Part shown: positions 6,872 to 15,762 of the stretch, piece after piece
Position numbering within the stretch: position 1 is the stretch's first letter
Layout of the letters: each line of letters begins with the position of its first letter
Assembly (NCBI GenBank): GCA_009937625.1
Contig: JAACFA010000006.1
Span: forward strand, 1-35,594
Direction: 5' to 3'
Source: Gammaproteobacteria bacterium
Lineage (GTDB): Bacteria; Pseudomonadota; Gammaproteobacteria; GCA-001735895
DNA: 35,594 nt
Program-made: the position numbers and the translations under genes
The notes under the pieces: model-generated
The model's database searches: none
What the model was told of the DNA's origin: nothing
What the model saw: only the letters and a program-made list of their open reading frames with translations

Positions 6872-7834
6872 ATGAACGCTTTGTCACGCCTGTTCGGTAT
6901 TCTTATGTTGTGGATTTATTGCTGCTCTGGCCTGGCGGAGGAAAGTATGCCGCCGCCGGTCGACATGACGCCGGTGCAGGTATCGCAGCACGCCTACTAC
7001 GTCCCGGGCGGTACCGGAATAGCAACCGATAATTTCGGATTTGTCTCCAATGCTGCCTTCGTCGTCACCGAATCCGGCGTGATCGTGTTCGATACGCTTG
7101 GAACGCCGGCGCTCGGCGGCAAACTGCTCGCCGCGATACGCTCGGTCAGCGACGCGCCGATCAAACGGATATACATTAGCCACTACCACGCCGACCACAT
7201 GTATGGCAACCAGGCCTTTGCCGACACCGGTGCGGAAATAGTGGCTTCCGACGGCGCCAAACGTTACCTCGAGGGTGAGGTGGCGCAACAGCGGTTGACC
7301 GAGCGCCGCCTGAGCCTGAGTCCCTGGGTCAATGAAAATACCCGTATCGTCCCGCCCGACCGGTATCTGCGGCAAGAGGAGCGCTTCACGCTGGGCGGCG
7401 TCACGATCCGAGTCGTCGACGTTGGCAGCGCGCATTCCGAGGGAGACCTGGCCCTGTTCGTCGAAACCGACGGGGTGCTGTTTTCGGGCGACATCATATT
7501 CCAGGACCGCATACCGTTCCTCGGGACCACGAACTCGGCCGAATGGCTCGAGGTTCTGGAGGAAATGGAGCGCGCCGATGTTGCCGTCATCGTGCCGGGG
7601 CACGGCAAGGCCGCCGAAAATCCGCGGGAAATCGTGTCGCTAACCAAGAACTACCTGGCCTACGTGCGCGCTTCGATGCAGCAGGCGGTTGCGGACTGGA
7701 TTCCGTTCGACGAGGCCTACGAAGCTACCGACTGGGGTGATTTCTTCGAGTATCCCGCTTTCCTCGAGGCCAATCGGCGCAACGCCTACGGCATTTACCT
7801 GTCGCTGGAGCAGGAATCGCTGAAGTCGCAATAG
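6872..7834 (+). CDS. SoxH-like exported metallo-beta-lactamase-fold hydrolase
   Basis: A 320-residue protein with an N-terminal signal peptide (about 1-22) and a metallo-beta-lactamase fold. The metal ligands are visible: His104, His106, Asp108 and His109 in SHYHADHMYG, His188 in GSAHSEGDLALF, Asp in LFSGDIIF and His244 in VPGHGKA. The arrangement resembles SoxH and the quinoprotein-associated zinc hydrolases found in sulfur-oxidation and methylotrophy clusters, whose reactions are poorly defined. The ATG lies two bases after the thioredoxin-like frame, so the two were one transcription unit. It acts in the periplasm if the signal is used. The substrate is unknown; a thioester or polysulfide is possible. 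Confidence 0.85.
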   Translation: MNALSRLFGILMLWIYCCSGLAEESMPPPVDMTPVQVSQHAYYVPGGTGIATDNFGFVSNAAFVVTESGVIVFDTLGTPALGGKLLAAIRSVSDAPIKRIYISHYHADHMYGNQAFADTGAEIVASDGAKRYLEGEVAQQRLTERRLSLSPWVNENTRIVPPDRYLRQEERFTLGGVTIRVVDVGSAHSEGDLALFVETDGVLFSGDIIFQDRIPFLGTTNSAEWLEVLEEMERADVAVIVPGHGKAAENPREIVSLTKNYLAYVRASMQQAVADWIPFDEAYEATDWGDFFEYPAFLEANRRNAYGIYLSLEQESLKSQ

Positions 7835-7870
7835 GCCCTGGGGCTGTTTGTCGAAACGGACGAACGCCGA

Positions 7871-8479
7871 TCAAACCATCATCTCCCACACCACCGGCAG
7901 GATCGAGGCCACCAGCAGCAGCGCCATCACGAAATTGAACAGCCTGAGGTGTTTCGGATCGCGCAGAAAGCGCTGCAGACCGGCGCCGAACACCAGCCAG
8001 ACGCCGGCAAAAGGCAGGGTGATGAACACAAAGCTGATGCAAATGATCGTGACCTGCAGAAAAAAGTTGTCACCCAGCGTGGTATAAGCCGCGAGCGCGC
8101 TGCTGCCCATGATCCAGGCCTTGACGTTGACCCATTGAAACGCCGCCGCCTGCCAGAAGCCGATCGGTTTCGACTGACTGACTGCTTCGGGGCCGGTCAC
8201 CGTGGTCGCGATTTTCCAGGCCAGATACAGCAGGTAGGTGATGCCGATTATCTTGATGATATCGTGCAGGATCGGGTAGAGATGAAACAGTGAACCGAAG
8301 CCGAGTCCGATCAGCGCCAGCATCACCGGGAAGCCGATGCAGATACCGGCGAGATGAGGCAGGCCGCGGCGCACACCGAAGTTCAGTCCAGTGGTGGTCA
8401 GCATGACGTTGTTCGGTCCCGGGGTAACGGCCGCGATGATGCCGAACACGACAAACGAAACAAACAGTTCCGGTTCGAT
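7871..8479 (-). CDS. LysE/RhtB-family amino-acid exporter with a non-standard start codon
   Basis: A membrane exporter of the LysE superfamily with about six helices and the signature AAVTPGPNNVMLTTTGLNFG near the N-terminus. LysE proteins export amino acids or related solutes from the cytoplasm. The full first helix needs a start at 8479, giving 202 residues (IEPELFVSFVVFGIIAAV), but the codon there is ATC. An AGGAG ribosome site lies six bases upstream at 8490-8486, exactly where it should be. No ATG, GTG or TTG occurs upstream before an in-frame stop. GTG 8449 would give 192 residues and cut the first helix. Either ATC is used as a rare start or the start codon is mutated. It faces the Nudix gene divergently and converges on the SoxH-like gene. 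Confidence 0.85.
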   Translation of the reverse strand: MEPELFVSFVVFGIIAAVTPGPNNVMLTTTGLNFGVRRGLPHLAGICIGFPVMLALIGLGFGSLFHLYPILHDIIKIIGITYLLYLAWKIATTVTGPEAVSQSKPIGFWQAAAFQWVNVKAWIMGSSALAAYTTLGDNFFLQVTIICISFVFITLPFAGVWLVFGAGLQRFLRDPKHLRLFNFVMALLLVASILPVVWEMMV

Positions 8480-8713
8480 GAGTAACTCCTGGTCTTTCTT
8501 CTCTGAAGGTTATCCAGCAACGTGGATCGATGTGCTTACGATAGATGATTCGCGGGCACGAGTAAAACGCGTTGCGATCGGCGCTGCAACTGCGGATACG
8601 GCGTTTCGAAGCTGACGAATCGAGAGCGGTCCTGCCGTTAAGGGTAAAGACAATTCGATTTTTAAATCAATGCGGTTAGACTTCGCGATACTTCATGTGT
8701 TTTGGGAAAGCCG

Positions 8714-9232
8714 GTGTCCGTTAGCCACGAACTGCTCGATGTCGTCGACGAGAACGACAATGTTATCGCCGTCAAAACCCGCGGCGAAATTCACGCCAGC
8801 GGGCTGATGCATCGCGCGGTTCATATCCTGCTGTTCAACAGCCGGGGCGAAGTATTTTTACAAAAGCGTTCACTCAGCAAGGATGAGCAGCCGGGAAAGT
8901 GGGATTCGTCGGCTGCCGGTCACGTCGACAGCGGTGAGGATTATCTGGCATGCGCACGGCGTGAAATCGATGAGGAACTGGGCATTGTCGCCACGCAGCC
9001 GTTCGAATTGCTGTTCAAGCTACCGGCCTCGACGCTCACCGGTAACGAGCACTGCATGGTGTATCGATATCAGTTCGACGGCCCGCTGCAACTGCATCCG
9101 GAAGAGATCGATGATGGCCAATGGATCGCTCCTGGCGAGATGGACCGACGAGTCGCCGAACGCGACCCCGAACTGACCGAAGCGGTCAGCCTGATCTGGT
9201 CCAGGTACCGGGAAGAGCATCCAATATTTTGA
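8714..9232 (+). CDS. Nudix hydrolase (YfcD-like)
   Basis: A 172-residue Nudix-family pyrophosphohydrolase. The Nudix box is complete: GHVDSGEDYLACARREIDEE followed by LGI. The N-terminus (ELLDVVDENDNVI) and HRAVHILLFNSRGEVFLQKR are typical of the YfcD and isopentenyl-diphosphate-isomerase-like subgroup, which often has no known physiological substrate. The start is uncertain. GTG 8714 fits homologues (SVSHELLDVVDE), with GGGAAAG only three bases before it; TTG 8702 would add four residues. It is monocistronic and divergent from the LysE gene. Confidence 0.88.
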   Translation: MSVSHELLDVVDENDNVIAVKTRGEIHASGLMHRAVHILLFNSRGEVFLQKRSLSKDEQPGKWDSSAAGHVDSGEDYLACARREIDEELGIVATQPFELLFKLPASTLTGNEHCMVYRYQFDGPLQLHPEEIDDGQWIAPGEMDRRVAERDPELTEAVSLIWSRYREEHPIF

Positions 9233-9320
9233 GAACAGCGCGGTATTAAATTCAGCTATACAATTTCCTGCCCCGGCGCTTTAATAGCGCCCTGGCAATT
9301 GCGGAATCACGGGGAAAGAC

Positions 9321-10025
9321 ATGACAAGAATCGCCTTAATCGTTGGCGTGGGTAGCGGCAACAGCGCCGCCTTTGCACGAGCACTGGCAGCCGAAAACTA
9401 CAAGGTCGTACTCGCGGCACGCAACATCGCCAAGCTCGAGGCCCTGTGTGCCGAGATCGACGCGCACGCCATCAGCTGTGACGCAACATCCGCCGAATCG
9501 GTGGCAAGCTTGTTCGAATCGATGCAGCAGGATGTCGGCACCGCCGAGGTCGTGCTCTATAACCCGAGCGCCTATACCGCGGGATCTATTACCAACCTGG
9601 ATCCAGAGCTGGTGCTGGATTCGATTATGCAGACCGCCTTCGGCGCGTTCCTGGTGGCCCAGCAGGCGGCGCTTGGCATGAAACAACTCGGGCGCGGCGC
9701 GATTTTCTTCACCGGCGCCACCGCGAGCGTCAAGGGATTTCCGAATTTCGCGCCGTTTGCGATGGGTAAGTTCGCGCTGCGCGGATTGGCACAAAGCCTT
9801 GCGCGCGAGCTCGGGCCCGAGAATATCCATGTCGCGCATTTCATCATCGATGGCGGTATCGCCTCACCCGGCCGTGATCTCGACAGTGACGATGCCAGCA
9901 CCAATCCCGACGACGCCCAGCTCGAGCCCGATGCGATCGCGCAAACCTACATGGCAATACTTAAGCAGCATCGCAGCGCGTGGACGCATGAAATTGACCT
10001 GCGGCCCTGGGTAGAGAATTTTTAA
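9321..10025 (+). CDS. Short-chain dehydrogenase/reductase-family protein lacking the catalytic Tyr
   Basis: A 234-residue Rossmann-fold protein of the classical SDR superfamily. The dinucleotide-binding turn is GVGSGNSAAFARAL at residues 9-22, and the NAG-like motif reads LYNPSAYT. The active-site segment reads FAPFAMGKFALRGLAQSLAR. The Lys is present, but the Tyr four residues before it is Phe, so ordinary SDR redox chemistry is doubtful. Relatives with Phe at this site exist as a conserved subgroup, so this is not simple decay. It is preceded by GGGGAAAG and its TAA overlaps the next ATG by one base, which couples it to the ureidoglycolate-lyase-like gene. The function is unknown. Confidence 0.85.
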   Translation: MTRIALIVGVGSGNSAAFARALAAENYKVVLAARNIAKLEALCAEIDAHAISCDATSAESVASLFESMQQDVGTAEVVLYNPSAYTAGSITNLDPELVLDSIMQTAFGAFLVAQQAALGMKQLGRGAIFFTGATASVKGFPNFAPFAMGKFALRGLAQSLARELGPENIHVAHFIIDGGIASPGRDLDSDDASTNPDDAQLEPDAIAQTYMAILKQHRSAWTHEIDLRPWVENF

Positions 10026-10681
10026 TGGCGCAACCCATCGATTATTTATCCCCCGATGTGCCCGCGCAGCTACCCTGGCATGACGTGCCGCTGGTGGTTG
10101 CGACCGAGGAGACGGTCGACGGTTACGGCTGCCTGGTAGACGATCCTGATAATTTCGAAATCGAGATCGTGCAATGGCCGGCCCAGGGCTGGCGTCCGGT
10201 GGACGCCGGTACCGGCGACGAGGGCGGCGTGGTCGAGGGCGTGTTCCACAGCGAGTGGCGGGGCGAGGTGCTGCACGGCAACAACGACGCGGTCAACGGT
10301 AGCTACATACTCGGCTGGTCGACCAATCCCGGTAGCGCCGATGGCAACGTTTCGATGGAGCATCCGCAGCGCGTGTTGCTGTGGCATTTGAATTATCATC
10401 CGGACGGCGGGCAGCTTTTCTACCCGCTCGACAAGCAGCCTTTCGTGGTGCCGCTCGCCCTGCCGGGCGACGACCTCAGGCTCGACCAGATTATCTCGTT
10501 CTGGTGCGATGGTAGCCGGGGACTGTATATCCATCCCGGGATCTGGCACGAGGGCGTGTTTCCGGCAACCCGCGCGCAGTCTTTCAGCGATCGCCAGGGC
10601 AGGGTCCACGCGCGCGTCAGCTGTAACGTCGCGCAGGAATTCGGGGTGTTTCTTAACGTGCCGCTGCAGGCTGGCGATTAG
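10025..10681 (+). CDS. Ureidoglycolate-lyase-like cupin-fold protein
   Basis: A 218-residue cytoplasmic protein whose C-terminal half matches the ureidoglycolate lyase (AllA) pattern: a long beta-rich stretch (LNYHPDGGQLFYPLDKQPF, then VVPLALPGDDLRLDQII) followed by GLYIHPGIWHEGVFP, where AllA has its WHHPLF-type motif. AllA splits ureidoglycolate into glyoxylate and urea in purine breakdown. No other purine-catabolism gene is nearby, and the N-terminal half is diverged, so the true substrate may differ. The start overlaps the SDR stop (TAATG), which suggests that the pair work together. It converges on the thioesterase gene. Confidence 0.75.
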   Translation: MAQPIDYLSPDVPAQLPWHDVPLVVATEETVDGYGCLVDDPDNFEIEIVQWPAQGWRPVDAGTGDEGGVVEGVFHSEWRGEVLHGNNDAVNGSYILGWSTNPGSADGNVSMEHPQRVLLWHLNYHPDGGQLFYPLDKQPFVVPLALPGDDLRLDQIISFWCDGSRGLYIHPGIWHEGVFPATRAQSFSDRQGRVHARVSCNVAQEFGVFLNVPLQAGD

Positions 10682-10726
10682 TCACCGGTCTCGGCTGCTG
10701 TGCAGCGACAGGCGCTGAAAATAAAG

Positions 10727-11182
10727 TTACTTTTTGACCAGGCTGATCTGGCGCCCGACCCAATCGGGTAGCTCGTCGACCTCGGCGGCTTTCAGGCCTT
10801 GCTGGGTAGCTGCCGGCATTTCCGAGCTGCGGCCTTCGCGCGTATTGTAATGCAGGGCCATAAATTCCGCGGTAGCGCAAAGCGTCCCGTCGACCAGCAT
10901 GCGGTGCGCGAACCATATTTTTTTCGCGTCCGAGCCGAGCATCAGGGTTTCGATATCCATCGTCGCCGGCGCGCGCACGTCGTTGAGGTAGCGTAAGTGA
11001 GTCTCCACCGTGTAAATCGCGCATCCGGTTTCGTCGAAGTAATCGGTGCCGATGCCGAAGTGATCCTGCATGATCCAGGTCGTGTTGGTAAAAGGCAGCA
11101 GGTAATAGGCTTCGTTGAGGTGGCCATAGGCATCCGCCCAGCTGTCCTGCATTGGCTCGGAGTGAAACCTGAATACTGTCAT
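10727..11182 (-). CDS. Hotdog-fold thioesterase, betainyl-CoA thioesterase-like
   Basis: A 151-residue single-domain hotdog protein of the 4-hydroxybenzoyl-CoA thioesterase type. The segment DAYGHLNEAYYLLPF is the active-site helix region, with an Asp or His-Asn-Glu constellation. CAIYTVETHLRYLNDV and TLCATAEFMALHYNT strongly resemble the betainyl-CoA thioesterase that accompanies, or is fused to, L-carnitine dehydrogenase. That enzyme releases glycine betaine from betainyl-CoA during carnitine breakdown. Here it stands alone, with no carnitine dehydrogenase or beta-keto-acid cleavage enzyme in the window. The match is by pattern recognition and the substrate remains inferred. Confidence 0.8.
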   Translation of the reverse strand: MTVFRFHSEPMQDSWADAYGHLNEAYYLLPFTNTTWIMQDHFGIGTDYFDETGCAIYTVETHLRYLNDVRAPATMDIETLMLGSDAKKIWFAHRMLVDGTLCATAEFMALHYNTREGRSSEMPAATQQGLKAAEVDELPDWVGRQISLVKK

Positions 11183-11303
11183 GATCCTGGCCCGGAGGTT
11201 GCGAGCGCATCAGTATAACCGATCGGCATGCCGGTTAAACTCGATGATCGCATATCCGCAGTTAGCCGTATTCAATACCGGTATCTAATAGTAGAATCGC
11301 GCG

Positions 11304-12223
<920 letters not shown>

Positions 12224-12227
<4 letters not shown>

Positions 12228-12988
12228 TCAATTTTCAGGCGATCAGGGTTATTTACAAGTACGAGATGCTGCGTGCGTGGAACACGATGTTGCAAACCAT
12301 CGCCTCGCCGGTGATCTCGACCTCGCTTTATTTCGTTGTTTTCGGTGCCGCTATCGGGTCGCGCATCCAGCAGGTCGAGGGAGTACCCTACGCCGTGTTT
12401 ATCGTGCCCGGGCTGGTCATGCTCTCGCTGTCGACGCAAAGTATTGCCAACGCGTCTTTCGGTATTTTCTTCCCCAAGTTTACCGGCACCATTTACGAGG
12501 TAATGTCGGCGCCGGTCTCGTTTTTCGAAATCGTGGTTGGCTACGTCGGCGCCGCGGCTTCGAAATCGTTGATACTCGGCACGATTATTCTGCTCACCGC
12601 CAACCTGTTTGTCGATCTGAACATAGCGCATCCGTTCATCATGGTGCTGTTCCTGGTGCTGACCTGTATTTCTTTCGCGCTGTTCGGGTTCATCATCGGG
12701 TTGTGGGCCACCAATTTCGAGAAGTTGCAGTTGATACCGATGCTGGTGATCACGCCGTTGGTGTTCCTGGGCGGCAGCTTCTACTCGGTAAGCATGCTGC
12801 CACCTGCGTGGCAGACGGTAACCCTGTTTAATCCCGTGCTTTACCTGATCAGCGGATTTCGCTGGAGTTTCTTCGAGGTGGCTGACGTCAGCGTTGCGAT
12901 TAGCCTGGCAATGATCACGCTGTTTCTGCTGATCTGCCTGGTGCTGGTGTGGTGGATGTTCAAATCAGGCTACCGCCTGAAACAATAG
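12224..12988 (+). CDS. yadH: ABC-2 type transporter permease (YadH type)
   Basis: A 254-residue inner-membrane permease with six predicted helices and the ABC-2 permease pattern: [10 protein letters not shown]-like cytoplasmic start, [20 protein letters not shown], and the conserved [20 protein letters not shown] followed by [12 protein letters not shown]. The length matches E. coli YadH. ATGA overlap with the ATPase gene indicates coupled translation and a two-gene operon, closed by a terminator at about 13016-13040. Confidence 0.93.
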
Positions 12989-13015
12989 TGGCGATGGTGA
13001 GGCCTGTATCAGGGT

Positions 13016-13040
13016 AAAAGCCTGGCGGCTTTTGTCTTTA
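13016..13040 (+). terminator. Rho-independent terminator after the ABC transporter operon
   Basis: AAAAGCC (13016-13022) pairs with GGCTTTT (13027-13033) around a TGGC loop, followed by GTCTTT. It is 28 bases past the permease stop codon. The stem is short but well formed. Confidence 0.7.
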
Positions 13041-13101
13041 GGACGATTCTCTCGCCCTGCGTTTATCGCGGCGTTAAGCCGCGTCGAGTTTCCGACGCTA
13101 T

Positions 13102-13139
13102 AAAAAAACCGGTGCAAATCTCTCGATCTACACCGGTTT
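13102..13139 (-). terminator. Rho-independent terminator for the DUF1127 gene
   Basis: AAACCGGTG (13106-13114) pairs with CACCGGTTT (13131-13139). Read on the minus strand the stem is followed by a run of seven T. It lies just downstream of the DUF1127 stop codon. Confidence 0.85.
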
Positions 13140-13160
13140 GGCAAACTGAATTGTCAGAAG

Positions 13161-13406
13161 TTACTGCTGCCAGAAGTACTTGGCGACTTCGGCTTGTACT
13201 TCGTGATTCGACAGGCCGATGTCGTTCAGCATGCGCTCGTTCATCATCGCCAGCAGGCGACGGTCGTTGTGACGACGGATCCAGAGCCGTACGACTGCTT
13301 TGACGTTAACCGCGAACTCTTCGATGCGTTCTATCGCTGCGAAGGTCAGTGCGGCGATGTCCATGTCTTCGATCAGGTGGAAGTGCTTCGCTTTTAAAGT
13401 GCTCAT
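13161..13406 (-). CDS. DUF1127 (YjiS-like) small protein
   Basis: An 81-residue basic protein ending in the DUF1127 signature (RRHNDRRLLAMMNERMLNDI followed by GLSNHEVQAEVAKYFW). Small DUF1127 proteins include RNA-binding regulators linked to phosphate, carbon and stress responses in alphaproteobacteria; the role of this gammaproteobacterial form is unknown. It has an AGGAG ribosome site seven bases before ATG, a TATACT-like element on the minus strand near 13476, and its own terminator, so it is an independent short transcript. Confidence 0.85.
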   Translation of the reverse strand: MSTLKAKHFHLIEDMDIAALTFAAIERIEEFAVNVKAVVRLWIRRHNDRRLLAMMNERMLNDIGLSNHEVQAEVAKYFWQQ

Positions 13407-13786
13407 GGTGTTGCTCCTGTAATAATGCCGCCGGAGATAAACCGGCAGCAGCGTTAATCGATGGTGAGAAGTATAGGTAGCAACGGCAACAGTAACAGAT
13501 TCAGATTAATTGAAATTTATACATAACAGTTTATCGCTACAGATTTAACCAAATAAGCGAAGTGTGAACTGCTTCACAGGCAATTTGTGCGGCGCAGCAT
13601 GCCGCCGCCCCGGCGGTTTTGCCGGTGTGCCGAAATGAGTTTATAAGATACTGAATTTAAAAGAAATAATTTCAGAATCGTGCGACTGGACCGGGGTCTT
13701 CTCGAGGCTTCGAGAAAAGCACTGATCGAGCTTGAATCGAGAAATCCAGGCTCCTTTCAAAACTGTACTGGTCTAACAGTTTTTTC
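13407..13786. other. Intergenic region, no gene seen
   Basis: This 380-base gap is less GC-rich than its neighbours and holds the presumed DUF1127 promoter at its left end. It also contains a CCGG-AGATAAA-CCGG hairpin near 13430-13444 and a 7-bp hairpin (TTCTCGA/TCGAGAA, 13699-13716). An 8-bp stem (13759-13766 with 13776-13783) just past the quinone oxidoreductase stop may slow or end that transcript. I see no convincing coding frame or RNA gene. Confidence 0.5.
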
Positions 13787-14761
13787 CTATATAGTTAGCA
13801 CGGTAGAACCGGTGGTTTCACGCGCCTCGAGCTGGCGATGAGCTTCGGCGCATTGCGCCAGCGGCAGCGTCTGGTTGACGCTGATATGGATCTGACCCCC
13901 GGCGACCGCGTCGATCAGGCGCTCGGCACCCTGCAGCAGCAGCTCGCGGGTCGAGATATGCGTCGCCAACGTGGGCCGGGTGACGTATAGGGATCCCTTG
14001 GGGGCAAGCACCCCGGGGTTGAAGGGCTCGACCGGGCCGCTGGCGTTACCGTAGGTGGCGAGTACACCAAACGGCTGTAGCGAATCCAGCGAAGATTCGA
14101 AGGTGGCCTTGCCGATTGAATCGTAGGCTGCGGCCACGCCCTTACCAGCGGTTATTTCACGTACGCGGCCAGGGATATCTTCGTCACGGTACAGGATAGT
14201 GTGATGGCAACCGTTGGCGCGCGCGAGTTCTGCCTTGGCTTCCGATCCGACGCAGCCGATGACGTTTGCGCCGAGCAGGTTCGCCCATTGGCACAGGATC
14301 AGGCCAACGCCGCCGGCAGCGGCGTAAACCAGGATGTCATCTCCAGCCTGGACTGGATAAGTTCTGAACAGCAGGTAGTGCGCGGTAAGCCCTTTCAGCA
14401 TCATCGCCGCCGCGGTCTCATCGTTGATCGAGTCCGGGATTTTGACCAGTTTGTCGGCGTCGATCAGGCGCGCCTCGGCGTAGGCGCCAAGCGTCATCGG
14501 ATAAGCCACCCGGTCACCCACGGCCAGGCCGTCGACCCCGGCACCGAGCGCATCCACGACGCCGACCGCTTCCATCCCGAGAATCGCCGGCATGTCGCCG
14601 ACCGGGTACATGCCGCTGCGCACATACACATCGATGTAGTTCAATCCGCAGGCGGACTGCTGCAGCCGAACCTGGCCGGCGCCGGGCTCTCCGACCTCGA
14701 TATCTTCCCATTTCAGGACCTCGGGGCCGCCGGTTTGATGAATTCGAATTGCCTTGGTCAT
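13787..14761 (-). CDS. NADPH:quinone oxidoreductase (zeta-crystallin type)
   Basis: A 324-residue zinc-free medium-chain dehydrogenase/reductase. The N-terminal catalytic domain has CGLNYIDVYVRSGMYP and LGMEAVGVV, and the cofactor site is AAAGGVGLILCQWA. Such enzymes reduce quinones or other alpha,beta-unsaturated carbonyls with NADPH. ATG 14761 (MTKAIRIHQTGGPEVLKW) is preferred over an in-frame TTG at 14782 because family members start there. A qor gene is also near hemF in other Gammaproteobacteria such as Pseudomonas, although here it is several kilobases away. Confidence 0.9.
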   Translation of the reverse strand: MTKAIRIHQTGGPEVLKWEDIEVGEPGAGQVRLQQSACGLNYIDVYVRSGMYPVGDMPAILGMEAVGVVDALGAGVDGLAVGDRVAYPMTLGAYAEARLIDADKLVKIPDSINDETAAAMMLKGLTAHYLLFRTYPVQAGDDILVYAAAGGVGLILCQWANLLGANVIGCVGSEAKAELARANGCHHTILYRDEDIPGRVREITAGKGVAAAYDSIGKATFESSLDSLQPFGVLATYGNASGPVEPFNPGVLAPKGSLYVTRPTLATHISTRELLLQGAERLIDAVAGGQIHISVNQTLPLAQCAEAHRQLEARETTGSTVLTI

Positions 14762-14904
14762 GCTGTTACCGCCATTTTTCAAAAAACTGACCTTGCCTGA
14801 TTCCGGTTACGGGATCAAGTACTAGATGGCCTGGCGCCTTCGTCGCTTGCCAGGCGCCGCACAATTGGATATGTTGCGCGCCTTGGAAACAGGCGGATCA
14901 ATCG

Positions 14905-15762
14905 ATGGCTAGACTGCAATTACCCGACTCGCTGGTCAGTGTTGACTGGTTAAAGCAACATCTCGACCACGAAGACCTCATCATTCTCGACTCGAGCTGG
15001 CATATGCCGGCTACCGGCCGCGACGCCTTCAAGGAATGGCAGCAGGAACATATTCGCGGGGCGCGGTTTTTCGATTTCGACGGCAAAATCAGCGATCCCG
15101 ATTCGGAACTGCCCCACATGATGCCGAGCGAAGAGATATTCACCCGCGAAATGCAGGCCCTGGGATTGAACCAGGACAGCGTAGTGGTGGTTTACGACGC
15201 GATGGGCATGTTTTCCAGCCCGCGCGGCTGGTGGATGCTGCGCGCCATGGGCTGCGAAAACTGCGCGCTACTCGACGGCGGGCTGGTGGCCTGGGACGAG
15301 GCAGAGTACCCGATCGAAAGTCTGTCGCGGGAACCGGCTTATACGCCCGGTAATTTCGTCGCCAAATTGGATCCGGACTACGTTGCCGACGCGCAGGATG
15401 TGCTGGCGGCGCTGGATGACGATAAAGTATGCGTCATCGACGCGCGTCCCGAACCCCGCTTCAGCGGCGCAGTGGAAGAGCCGCGCCCTGAACTGCGGCG
15501 CGGGCATATGCCGGGCGCGCTGAACTTGCCGTTCCCGGATATGTTCAAGCACGGATTACTGAAACCGAAGCAGGAACTCAGGGAAATGATCGAGCCGTTG
15601 ATAGGAGACTGCGAGCGCAGCATCCACAGCTGCGGCTCGGGCGTGACCGCCTGCGTGACCGCGTTTGCGGCTTACCATATCGGTTATCGCGGGCTTTCGA
15701 TTTACGATGGCTCCTGGTGCGAGTGGGGCAAGCCCGGTGAACTGCCGGTAGTGACCGACTAA
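14905..15762 (+). CDS. sseA: 3-mercaptopyruvate/thiosulfate sulfurtransferase (tandem rhodanese)
   Basis: A 285-residue protein of two rhodanese domains. The N-terminal domain is inactive (VVVYDAMGMFSSPRGWWML). The C-terminal domain carries catalytic Cys243 in the loop CGSGVTAC, the sequence typical of mercaptopyruvate sulfurtransferase (SseA). It transfers sulfur to cyanide, thiols or other acceptors through a cysteine persulfide in the cytoplasm. It converges on the HAD phosphatase gene, and the two stop codons overlap. Thiosulfate as an alternative donor cannot be excluded by sequence. Confidence 0.92.
   Translation: MARLQLPDSLVSVDWLKQHLDHEDLIILDSSWHMPATGRDAFKEWQQEHIRGARFFDFDGKISDPDSELPHMMPSEEIFTREMQALGLNQDSVVVVYDAMGMFSSPRGWWMLRAMGCENCALLDGGLVAWDEAEYPIESLSREPAYTPGNFVAKLDPDYVADAQDVLAALDDDKVCVIDARPEPRFSGAVEEPRPELRRGHMPGALNLPFPDMFKHGLLKPKQELREMIEPLIGDCERSIHSCGSGVTACVTAFAAYHIGYRGLSIYDGSWCEWGKPGELPVVTD

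Noticed and set aside
14826-14838. GATGGCCTGGCGC repeated at 14826 and 25609 as a dispersed repeat
   Set aside because: The same word also occurs inside the kinase gene near 3165 as ordinary codons, so it is likely chance in this base composition. The local hairpins it forms lack T-runs.
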